Part shown: one piece after another, positions 1 to 9,362 of the stretch | Layout of the letters: every line of letters starts with the position of its first letter | Numbering within the stretch: the first letter of the stretch is position 1 | Position numbers and translations under genes: made by a program | Assembly (NCBI GenBank): GCA_024663395.1 | Contig: JANFAH010000003.1 | Span: forward strand, 806,001-870,000 | Direction: 5' to 3' | DNA: 64,000 nt | Origin: Pisolithus tinctorius | Lineage: Eukaryota; Basidiomycota; Agaricomycetes; Boletales; Pisolithaceae | The notes under the pieces: model-generated | The model's input: only the letters and a program-made list of their open reading frames with translations | What the model was told of the DNA's origin: nothing | Database searches by the model: none

Positions 1-697
1 GGGCTGGGTTTACTGGGGTAGCAGGAATGGAACTCTTGTATGAGTTCAGAAGCATTGTCTAGCTCTGTAGTGAGTACCCAGGTAGTTTCTTCATCAGTCC
101 CTTTGTAGCTGGTCCACCAGACTAGGTACTGAAGCCAACACCAGTGACACCAATCGACCTTGGAGTCAAGGATTTCTGCTACCTCAAACTCTAGTTCACC
201 GTCAACTTCAACTGGTGGGGGTGGTGGTTGAGTCCAGTTTGGGATGGTATTAGGGATGGCTGGCTCAAGTTGGGAAACATGAAAGACAGGGTGGGCTGTG
301 CACATTGAGTCTGGCAGGCACAGTGTGAGCGAGTGAGTACCAGCCTGAGCTATGACTGGGCACAGTCCAAGGTTCTTCTCCAAGAGCTTCTTGGAAGGCT
401 GAGTTGACCAGAAGTATTTGGCTTTGACATATACTTGGTCACTGACCTTGAAGTCTGGGGCCAGCATGTGTTTAGCATTGGCTGGTCCTTGATAGTGCTG
501 TTGTGCAAGGGTCATTTCCTCATGTAGGTACTGGTGCAGTGAATCCAAGTCAACTGCATAATCATGAGCCCAAGTGGAAGTAAGGTAACACTCTGGGTAT
601 ACTGAGATGTTAGGGTGGTAGCCCTTATTAGCAAAGAATGGTGAGACACTGGTAGTAGCACTAGGGGCATTATTGTAAGCAAACTTGGCCAGGGGTA
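1..697 (-). pseudogene. Ty3/gypsy integrase C-terminus and chromodomain, fragment (A family)
   Basis: Reading the minus strand leftwards from 690 gives the last part of a Ty3/gypsy integrase: the AYNNAPSATT-like block that ends the catalytic core, the linker with VHPVFHVSQLEP, and a chromodomain ending in the ETTWVL and FHSCYPSKP region near the window edge. It matches the integrase of element A at 32894-33820 almost codon for codon, so it belongs to the same family. Many differences are C-to-T type (Arg to Trp, His or Gln). The fragment is cut at 697 by the palindromic Tc1 element and runs off the left edge. Its strand is opposite to that of the LTR piece at 2287-2471, so the two pieces are not from one collinear copy. 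Confidence 0.85.
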
Positions 698-909
698 CAG
701 TGGCTCAAAAAAGTGTCCCAATGTTGGGTGAATTTGGAAAGAGTTGAGATTTATGAGAGAGCCAATAGGAATTAGTTCAAACTCCTGCAGGACGAAAAAT
801 AGTACTAACAGTTATGTTGACAACAAGGGCTTTCTTATGTAATTTGGTTGACATGCCACCAAGATATAACCATTTTAAGATGACATGTCATTGGGACACT
901 TTTTTGAGC
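698..909 (+). repeat. 210-bp end module of palindrome 1, left
   Basis: The outer terminal motif at 698-720 recurs in inverted orientation at 892-909 (TGGGACACTTTTTTGAGC), giving a 212-bp module with a terminal repeat at both ends. The perfect palindrome TGACATGTCA stands at 881-890, one base from the inner motif. The mirror copy of the module lies at 2073-2284. Palindrome 2 has the same layout with different sequence. Confidence 0.85.
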
Positions 910-1058
910 ATGATCTTGCCAGTCATTTTTTAGTAAATAACATAAAGATTTGACAACTTCTGAGTGATTTTTTGCTTCAACCCTGACTGATTATGTAATG
1001 TACATAATCCTGAGCCATAAAAATGGCTTGGGTCCCACTCAGCTAACCCTACTTCACC

Positions 1059-1580
1059 ATGAAATGCATTTTTGCCTCTGCTAGAGCAAATATCCACCTT
1101 CTTTCTGAATCTGGCCTTTCTGCTCATCAAATCTCCTCTACAACTGGTCAGGGGAGCTCTACTGTGGCCAGGGTCATCAAAGAGTTCCAGCTAGATTAAG
1201 GAAAACCTCAAACTAGGACATCCTTACCAACCTTCTTCTCCTGGCAGAGGAGAATAGTCTCTAGTATGACCTCTGGAAGAGCTGAAAATGCTGTCCAGGC
1301 TGCCCATATAATGTGTGTGGCTGTTCCCTCTCCTGTCACTTTCCAAACTGTTTGCAGTGTACTCAATTCTGCATCCCTGAAGGCTGTAGTCAAGCAGGAG
1401 ATGCCACTCTTGTCTTGCAAGCATACACAACAGTGACTTGCCTTTGCTCTTAAGCACCAAATCAGGACAGTGGATGACTGCACTAGGGTCATCTGGTCAG
1501 TTGAGCCCAAGATCAATAGTATTGGACCAGATGTAAGGAAATTTGTGTGGAAAATGGTAGGGAAGTGTTTGCAGGATAAG
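1059..1580 (+). pseudogene. Tc1-like transposase, N-terminal half, inactive
   Basis: A single frame from an ATG at 1059 can be followed to the right arm. It shows the helix-turn-helix region of fungal Tc1 transposases (LSESGLSAHQISSTTG, then STVARVIKEF), the block MTSGRAENAVQAA, and SLKAVVKQE. In the spacer it continues with TVDDCTRVIWSVEPKINS, which corresponds to the first catalytic Asp motif (normally WSDET). Here the Asp is Val. At least two in-frame stops are present, and the reading frame ends at the start of the inverted right arm, so the second Asp and the third acidic residue are absent. The right arm repeats the N-terminal part on the minus strand. Confidence 0.85.
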
Positions 1581-2286
1581 TCTCCTGCTTGACTACAGCC
1601 TTCAGGGATGCAGAATTGAGTACACTGCAAACAGTTTGGAAAGTGACAGGAGAGGGAACAGCCACACACATTATATGGGCAGCCTGGACAGCATTTTCAG
1701 CTCTTCCAGAGGTCATACTAGAGACTATTCTCCTCTGCCAGGAGAAGAAGGTTGGTAAGGATGTCCTAGTTTGAGGTTTTCCTTAATCTAGCTGGAACTC
1801 TTTGATGACCCTGGCCACAGTAGAGCTCCCCTGACCAGTTGTAGAGGAGATTTGATGAGCAGAAAGGCCAGATTCAGAAAGAAGGTGGATATTTGCTCTA
1901 GCAGAGGCAAAAATGCATTTCATGGTGAAGTAGGGTTAGCTGAGTGGGACCCAAGCCATTTTTATGGCTCAGGATTATGTACATTACATAATCAGTCAGG
2001 GTTGAAGCAAAAAATCACTCAGAAGTTGTCAAATCTTTATGTTATTTACTAAAAAATGACTGGCAAGATCATGCTCAAAAAAGTGTCCCAATGACATGTC
2101 ATCTTAAAATGGTTATATCTTGGTGGCATGTCAACCAAATTACATAAGAAAGCCCTTGTTGTCAACATAACTGTTAGTACTATTTTTCGTCCTGCAGGAG
2201 TTTGAACTAATTCCTATTGGCTCTCTCATAAATCTCAACTCTTTCCAAATTCACCCAACATTGGGACACTTTTTTGAGCCACTGTA

Positions 2287-2471
2287 ACCCCATCTCAGCC
2301 TCAGACTCAGACTGAGACCCACACAAGGGAATAGCACTGTACTCTCAGTCGCTAAGTCCAATCAGTCCAACCATCTGTATCTTCGACTCCCCTCCTGATC
2401 CTGACCCCTCGGCCTCATGCCCACTTCAGTCTCTGGTCTGGCCTCAACCCAGACAAACCATGAACTTGACA
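2287..2471 (+). repeat. Partial LTR of the element A family
   Basis: This stretch matches the last 185 bp of the LTRs at 12366-12894 and 35227-35755, ending in the same ACTTGACA. The eight bases after it (GTATTTCA) equal the first eight bases after the 5' LTR of element A, which are part of the primer site. The piece may therefore be the 5' LTR of a deleted copy rather than a 3' LTR. Its left side is cut by the Tc1 palindrome. Confidence 0.8.
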
Positions 2472-4885
2472 GTATTTCATTAGGATGGCCTCAATGTACA
2501 ACTGCTGCAACAGGGAAATGGTGCAGGCTTCTCTATTCCACATCACCTTCATTCCAAGTAGCCAACTGATGGGCCCTAGGTTGGAGATTTTGAAACAAGT
2601 GTGGATTTCTTCTTTGAATGAGTGAATTAGTGGCAGGGAACTGCCTGTTACAGTGCAGTTATCAACATGGCTGGCAAGGATGAGGATTTCCGATCCTATG
2701 CAACCATAGAATACTCCCCAGTCTGCATGTGCTCTGGTGAGCCCAAGATCTGTGAGGGTAGCACTCAGCTTCTGGTACCACCAAAGTGCACCTTGTTTCA
2801 AGCTGTATAATGCTATGTTTAGCTTCCCAACTGGACAGGAAAAATTCTGCCCTACAGCATAGCCCTCAGGGAGCTCCGTGTAGATGTCTGTGCCATCTCT
2901 GAGTTTGCCATTGAGGAATGCCAAGTGGAAATCAAATACATCAATATCCCAGTCATTGCATGTGGTGATTGCTAGTATGGTGCAGAGAGATGCGAGTCTT
3001 GTGACAGGAGCATATGTTTCATCATAGTCAATGCCCTGGATCTGAGAGTAGCCCTTAGCAACTAGGCAGGCCTTGTACTTCTTGATTTCTCTGGCAGCAT
3101 TGCGTTTGATCTTGAAGACCCATTTGCATCCAACAACTTTTGCACCCTTGGGGCACTCAATGACATCCCAGGTATGTGCTTCCTCTAGGCTCTTTAATTC
3201 CGCATTTATGGCATTTTGCCACTTTGGCCAGTCAGCTTGGGATTTCACCTCATGGACTGTTGATGGGTCCAGCCCTTCAGCTTTGGCCATCCCTGCCACC
3301 ATAGCATACACAATGTTGGTGTCATCTTCATCGGCAGCTAGTTCTTTGTTGAATATGTAGGTAGTGTTTTCTCAGGATTTCAGGCTGTTTGGGTTGCTAT
3401 TGCTCTCTTGGAGTCCTTTTATGAAGTTGAGAGGGATGTGCCCATCATGAGTGCCTTCCCCTGCACATAGGCGCCTCATATAGTCTGATTCAATGTGCTG
3501 GCAAGTGGAATGATGAGGTTGAGGTGGAGGTGTTTCGAAATTCTCTCTGAGTGGGTCCAAAATGAGTCTCAGAATTTCCGAAGTTGCTTCAGTGGGTTGC
3601 TTGACTATCTGCAGGGCCTCGGAATTTCCCTGTGAAGCTGCAGAATTTCATTCTGAGGCTTCAGAATTCCCCTGCTCCCCCTTGAGCAGCACACCATGTG
3701 GTATGGACACATTTCAGTGCTCAAAAATGACACTTCATTCAATTCTGATTGCTCATGTGTCAGGCCAGTAGATGTGGTGGCCATCACTCTCAGGGTCAAA
3801 ACCTACCCAGTGTCCATCTCAGGCTCACATGTCTAGTTTGGAGCCAGAGGTGTCATGGACCTTGACACGACATCCCCAGACCAGAATTTTTGAGAGGTCA
3901 GGTGGTCTTTGGTAGAGCATTTCATAGGGAGTTTTTGTGCCTAGATGGCAAGTTGATGAGCAGTTTTTGAGCCAAGCAGCATGCATAATGGCCTCCCCCC
4001 AGAGGTTCTTGGGTAGGCCACTGGCATGAATCATTGCACATACATGCTCAATGAGTGTTCTGTTGAGTCATTCTGCAACTCTGTTGTGTTTGGGGGTATT
4101 GTGGATGGTTATGCATTGTTCTGTGCCTCAGGATTTCAGATATTCTGAAAATTCTGCACTAAGATACTCTCCCCCATGATCTGAGCAAAGTCACTTGACT
4201 TCGGTATTGAACTGTGTGTTCAGCCATGCCTTGTAGGCCTTGTATGATGTGAAGGTCTCAGCTTTCATCTTCTGGAGGTACAGCTTGGTGTAGCAGGTGT
4301 GGTTGTCCATGAATGACACATAGTACTGACTGTGGCCAGGGGTTTGGACCAGAGAAGGTCCCCAGAGATCTGTGTGGACCTCGTTGCCTAGATGGTCATG
4401 GTGGGGTGGGTCGCACTCCTTCCCAATGGGCTTCTGAGTTGCTTTGGCATATTCACATGAATTGCATGCACCAATGGTGGAATGCACTTCATCTAGTTTA
4501 ATTCCACTGATCATGCTGTCCTTGAGCATGCATCAGATGGCTTCAGGAGCGATGTGACCAAGCCTGATGTGAATCTCCTCCATGGTTAAGGATTCTGTGG
4601 CCTTGGCTAGGCCTGTGAAGGCACAACAGGCTCATTTGAGGCAATAGAGGCCTTTTTGCATTGGGATTTCAGCTACTTTCTTTTTCTGAGCATTGAAAAT
4701 TTGACAATGCTTGTCTCAGAATAATGCTGCATACCCAGTGACATCAAGTTTGCTAACAGCAATGAGTGTAATTCCCATCTTGGGAGCATAGAGCATGTCT
4801 TTGAGTTGAATATGGGTTTGTGTAGTGCCATTTGGGAGTGAGATTGTGAGGTCACCTTTCCCAATGGCATGAAAGGTGTGGTTGT
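2472..4885 (-). pseudogene. Ty1/copia element D: integrase and reverse transcriptase, decayed
   Basis: Minus-strand remnants of a copia polyprotein, read from 4885 leftwards. In order: the end of the protease region, the integrase zinc-binding and catalytic part (VHTDLWGPS, CSDHGGEYL, NRVAE, the HAAWLKN block near 3970), a low-complexity hinge, and reverse transcriptase at 2472-3311 (WKNA-like start, VFKIKRN, TYAPVTRL, FHLAFLNG). The YVDD box has become HVDN. Nearly a dozen in-frame stops are present, mostly TGA where CGA or TGG is expected. RNase H and the 3' LTR are missing because the copy is truncated at 2471. Upstream parts of the same gene lie at 11366-12192 and 36312-36679 after the nested insertions are removed. 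Confidence 0.88.
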
Positions 4886-5284
4886 TGTAATGACTGGTAG
4901 ACTTTTCACTTCCATGTTTCCTATTTGCCTATATATATCCACCCTCTGGTTAGGGTTCCGCTTTAAGGGATGCTTAGTCATCTCGGACTTTCCCTTTGCT
5001 TACTCTTTCATGCTTACATGATACTTAGTAAGGCCGTGCCTCATTGCTAACACATGTTCATGTTCATCCAATAGTGTAGTTCTCTCTTCTGTTTGCTTCT
5101 TTCTAGAATGTTCTCTTGTGGCAGTACGTACAAACAGTAAGGCAGTATATAAGTCCCATCATTTTTTGTAGCCAGTTTCTCTAATCTAGTTCATTTTGAG
5201 CCTAGTCCTCAATCAATGGGTTCCACTCCCACATTCTCTGGTTTGAAGTGATAGCTGAGAAGACATTTGTCTTTGGTTGCTTCA
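4886..5284 (+). repeat. 5' LTR of element B
   Basis: A 399-bp LTR with a TATA box (TATATAAG near 5147). The 3' partner differs at about a dozen positions, mostly transitions plus a few indels. The inferred start of the RNA lies about 35 bp after the TATA box, at the sequence complementary to the primer site. Confidence 0.93.
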
Positions 5285-5286
5285 CT

Positions 5287-5298
5287 CAAACTAGATTA
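5287..5298 (+). promoter_or_regulatory. Self-priming primer-binding site of element B
   Basis: CAAACTAGATTA starts two bases after the 5' LTR. Its complement TAATCTAGTTTG is present in the R region of the 3' LTR at 11263-11274; the 5' LTR copy at 5182 keeps the first ten bases. This is the arrangement of Tf1/sushi elements, in which the 5' end of the RNA folds back as primer. No tRNA 3' end is needed. Confidence 0.7.
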
Positions 5299-6052
5299 CT
5301 ACTTCTCCCCTACCACTTCATACCTGGTGCTGAGGGTTAACAGCAGTATGATAGTCGTAGTGGGCAGTCTGCCCTGTAGCCTTTCTTCTTTGCCTCTGTC
5401 AGTGTGACCAAGAGCGCCTGAGCGACAGAGCCAGTTGGGCAAATGTCTTAGGGAGTTTTTACTTCTATGTATATACACCATCCTGAGGTTGAGCTTGGTG
5501 TACGCAGGGCAACACTTGATCAAGAGGGCCTGCAAGGTCCAAAGTGGCTGAGCCATATATAGTCATAGTTCCCACACAGCAGCAGAGGTAGACCAGTAGT
5601 TGACATTCTTGTACCCACCATAGTTTGCTTAGTGTGCCAGGCTGGTCCTTCCCTATTTCTAGGAAGTTGATCAGGAGCACGATAGCGAACAGACTATGTG
5701 TTTAGTGGTCTTGGACATCATCGGCAAGTAGTACACCTACCTTACTTTTACCTTACCACCATTCCCGCCATAAAGAAGGAAGAGGTTGAGCTTTGTCTCC
5801 CTCTTAGGTTTCTCCCCTATAAAAGAGAACTTTCTACCCTGTGCCTTTTGCACTCACTTTCCCTGCTCACCCCGCTCCCCTTGCCTCCTCTCAAGCTTTT
5901 CTGTGAAGTAACTCCGGAGCTCGTCTACCCTTCACCTTCACCCTCTCCTGACCCAAACAAACTCAGGTTTGTCTTCAACCAACCCTACAACCTTTGGAAT
6001 AGATGTTCCATCCGCCACCCTCTCCGCAGACTGGTCCCACTAACCAGCAGAA

Positions 6053-7048
6053 ATGAACCCCACACAGCTGCAACCGCCTGCCATTGATTACACAATGGTG
6101 CAAGCCATGGCAGCAGCTATGGCACAAGCAATGCAGCAGTACATGCTGGCACCAGCTGCAGTGCAAACAACAAACTTCGACCCCACAAAGAGGGGTGTTG
6201 CAGAGCCTGGGACTTTCAATGGTTCCATGGCAAAATACAAAGAGTGGGTGATCAGAATGAGAGCCTACTGCAAAGCGGTGGTCCACTGCTATACAAGTCA
6301 GGATTGCATGGCTTTCTGGACCCAGATGACCAGCCCGATTGCCAGCAACTACACAAGGGCCAAGTTGGACTTCCACTTGGCAAATGGAAATTGGCCTACC
6401 ATTGATGAGGTGGTAGCAGATCTCAACTCTCACTTCTGGCCCATGAACAATGGGGATTGGGCCTGGAAGAAGATGCAAAAGGCAAGGCAGGGTCAGTCTC
6501 GAATGGATGCCTTCTTGGCAGAATTTGATAGTTGGAAGCTCATGGCCAGTGCTTCCGACAATTTGGCCATCCTGTGCCTGGAACAGGCCATGAACCCCGA
6601 GGTGCTCTGCCTCATGCATCACCTGGGGAAAAGAAAGGACATGTACAAGGAGTACATAATGGAGCTCTGGTTGGTGGCCAGAAATTTCGAAAACCACCAC
6701 TACATGATGGCCTCCTCTTTGAGGGTGTGGCCTCAGAATCAACCTCATGGCTTCTCTGCCACAGGAACACAACCCAGGGCTGGTGCACCCATGGATATAG
6801 GTGCCATTCTGCAGCAAGGAATGGGGAGGGGACCCCCTAAGGACAAGTCCCACATCACATGCTTCAGATGTGGCCTTAAGGGCCATTACAGAAGTGAGTG
6901 CCCTAAACAGGCACAACCACAAGGATGCCCTGTCAGGGCTGTAAATACTGACACTGGTCCTGACCCCTGCCTAAAGGCAATGGAGGGGATGAGCTTTGAG
7001 CAGATCGTTGCTCACATCAACCAGTTAAAAGAATTGGAGCTGCAGTGA
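6053..7048 (+). CDS. Element B Gag
   Basis: A 331-residue open frame starting at the first ATG after the leader. It has a Gln/Ala/Met-rich start, the retrotransposon Gag core (EPGTFNGSMAKYKEWV, then a Trp-rich capsid-like region, ARQGQSRMDAFLAEFD) and one CCHC zinc knuckle near residue 273 (CFRCGLKGHYRSEC). It would form the virus-like particle and bind the element RNA. Unlike the pol part downstream it is uninterrupted. Ends at TGA 7046-7048. Confidence 0.88.
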   Translation: MNPTQLQPPAIDYTMVQAMAAAMAQAMQQYMLAPAAVQTTNFDPTKRGVAEPGTFNGSMAKYKEWVIRMRAYCKAVVHCYTSQDCMAFWTQMTSPIASNYTRAKLDFHLANGNWPTIDEVVADLNSHFWPMNNGDWAWKKMQKARQGQSRMDAFLAEFDSWKLMASASDNLAILCLEQAMNPEVLCLMHHLGKRKDMYKEYIMELWLVARNFENHHYMMASSLRVWPQNQPHGFSATGTQPRAGAPMDIGAILQQGMGRGPPKDKSHITCFRCGLKGHYRSECPKQAQPQGCPVRAVNTDTGPDPCLKAMEGMSFEQIVAHINQLKELELQ

Positions 7049-7086
7049 AATTGGGTCCTGCAGACTCTTCTCATATGCGGACATTT

Positions 7087-7132
7087 GTTCCTTCTTCCTC
7101 TTTTTCTTCTTCTTCTTCTTCTTCTTCTTCCT
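7087..7132 (+). repeat. (TTC)n microsatellite
   Basis: A CTT/TTC tract with few interruptions lies between gag and protease of element B. It encodes a serine run in one frame and has probably expanded in place. Confidence 0.85.
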
Positions 7133-7512
7133 TTTACGGTTTTCATTCTACTTACAGACTTAAAAATACAAAAGAAAATACAAAAGTCGAAAAAATAAAA
7201 ACCAAAAATAGTGTACCAGTAGTTTCTTTCAATCGTTTCTCTTTTCTCAACATTGAAAAACCACAGGAGTTATTTAATGGTTCAGAATCTGTTTCTCCTC
7301 TTACTTTTACATCATCTGAAGTGGAGTCCTGAAAGGGCTCAGGGCCAGATGTAAAACCATGCCTGCTTAATTCTGCTTGCAATAAAAAACAAAAAAATGT
7401 TTCTTTCAATCTCCCAGATCTTGAGGGTAGTAGTGCAAAGACCTCTGTATGGTCTGAAACCCAATGCATGCTGAACCTAAAGGATTCTGTGGAGGTCCCT
7501 TTGGTTTTGTGA

Positions 7513-9362
7513 ATGAATGCCAGCTTGGCATTCAAGGTTAATGTGTTACTCGATAGTGGCACCACTGGAATATTTATAGATAAGGACTTTGTCAAAAGGA
7601 ACTGGATTCCAAAGATAGCACTGCCAAGGGCAGTTGATGTATTTAATGTCGATGGTTTGCCTAATTCCGCTGGAAGGATTATGCATCAGGCTCACCTTCA
7701 AGTCTTGTACCTTGACCATCATGAGGAACTTCTTGCTGAGATTACCAATCTAGGAGGTAGTACCATGATCTTAGGTCATACCTGGTTACATCAGCACAAC
7801 CCACTGATAGATTGGAAAACCAGTGAGGTCAAGATGGGTAGATGTCTGGCTAGATGCCAACAGCTGGCCCCTAGAACCTCATTCATACACAAGGTCAAGA
7901 AGCTTGAAAGAGAATCCATGGACTCTTATGTAACCTGGATTCGAAATCTAGGGATGGACAAACCAAAAACAGATAAAACCCCTGAGGAACTTGTCCCAAA
8001 GGCATATCATGAATATTTATCGGTCTTTTCTGAAAAGAATCCAAGCACATGCTGCTTAGGAAACCTTGGGACCACGCGATAGAACTAAAGGGGTCATTTA
8101 TACCAAAGAAGGGAAGGTTGATCCCTCTCTCCCCTGATGAGCAGAAAGAAGTCAGTGACTTTGTGGATGGTCAGCTCAAGAAGGGTTATATTTGGCCTAG
8201 TAAATCACTGCGAACCTCTCCAGTGTTCTTCATCCCTAAAAAGGATGGAAAGAAGCATATGGTCCAGGACTATCGCTATTTAAACAAGCATACTGTCAAA
8301 AACTTGTATCCTCTCCCTTTAATATCTCAGCTTGTAGACAAGTTGAAAGGTTGCAAGCTCTTTATGAAGATGGATCTTCACTGGGGTTACAACAATGTTA
8401 GGATCAAAGAAGGAGACAAGTGGAAAGCTGCTTTCATATGCCATTGTGGTGCTTTCAAACTGCTAGTCATGTTCTTTGGGCTTTGTAACTCACCTGCCAT
8501 ATTCCAGAACATGATGAACAATATCTTTGGTGATATGGAAGATGTGCTTGTCATCTACATTGATGACCTGATGATATTTATGAAAATGGACAATCAGGAG
8601 GAACACAACAAGATCATGCTGGAGGTGCTTAGAAGGCTGAAAGTAAACAACTTGTTTGTCAAACCACAGAAGTGTATCTTCGGACAACAAGAGGTGGACT
8701 TTTTAGGAATGATAGTTGGCATTAACAGAGTACATATGGACCCTCCCAAAATCTCTGCTGTGCAAGATTGGCCCATACCTACCAATGTTCATGGAGTTCA
8801 TGGCTTCCTCAGCCTAGTGAACTTTTACCAATGGTTCATTAAGGACTTTGCGCAGATCGTGAAACCCCTAAATAACCTCATGAAGAAAGACCTTCCATTT
8901 GTGTGGGATGACAAGTGTCAGGTAGCATTTGATATGTTGAAAGAAGCCTTCACCACTGCCCCTATCCTTATGTTTCCCAATCAGGATTGGAGGTTTTGGT
9001 TAGAAACAGACACTTCAGACTATGCCACTGGAGCAGTGCTCTCAGTAGAATGCAACGATGGTCTCTGGAGACCTGTTGCCTACTCCAGTCACTCTCTATC
9101 TGGGGCTGAACTTAACTATATGGTTCATGACAAAGAAATGCTAGCCATTATTTGCACGCTTGAGCAATGGCATCATTACCTCAAGGCTACTCCATACCAG
9201 TTTGAAATTTGGATGGATCACCATAACCTCAAGTGGTTTATGACTGTGCAGAAGCTCCAACCATGCCAGGCATGTTGGGCACAGTACTTTAGTCGGTTTA
9301 ACTGTATTATAGTTCACAAACCCAGAGTCACGATGGGAAGACCAGATGCCCTGTTGAGATGA
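7513..9362 (+). pseudogene. Element B protease, reverse transcriptase and RNase H
   Basis: Protease (VLLDSGTTGIFID near 7540) and the PR-RT linker occupy 7513-8082. The frame then changes near 8050, where a one-base shift moves into the reverse transcriptase frame (8049-9362). RT motifs visible: FFIPKKDGKKH, DYRYLNKHT, MDLHWGYNNVRI (normally DL-R-GYNN), FGLCNSPA, VIYIDDLMIF with the catalytic YIDD, and FLGMIVG. RNase H follows (TDTSDYATGAVL, ELNYMVHDKEMLAI, MDHHNLKWF, normally TDH). The frame stops at TGA 9360-9362, where CGA coding Arg is expected. Confidence 0.88.

Larger units (their letters stand above)
698..2284. mobile_element. Palindromic Tc1/mariner derivative 1 (two inverted 5' halves)
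   Basis: A 1,587-bp element made of two 704-bp inverted arms (698-1401 and 1581-2284) that look identical by eye, round a 179-bp spacer. The ends read CAGTGGCTCAAAAAAGTG and its complement, and TA stands on each side (696-697, 2285-2286), as expected for Tc1/mariner insertion. Each arm runs inwards from the outer end and contains the start of a Tc1-type transposase gene; the 3' half of the transposon is missing on both sides. The element cannot encode a working transposase. Confidence 0.9.

Noticed and set aside
930..1130. 66-residue minus-strand ORF, identical to one at 1852-2052 on the plus strand
   Set aside because: It is the mirror pair produced by the palindrome arms and lies opposite the Tc1 transposase frame; no domain.
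2467..2476. GTATT after the partial LTR taken as a 3' target duplication
   Set aside because: The next three bases also match the internal start of element A, so primer-site sequence explains it equally well, and no partner duplication is visible.
7152..7595. 147-residue minus-strand ORF in element B
   Set aside because: Shadow of the gag-protease region, Ser-rich from the TTC tract; no domain.
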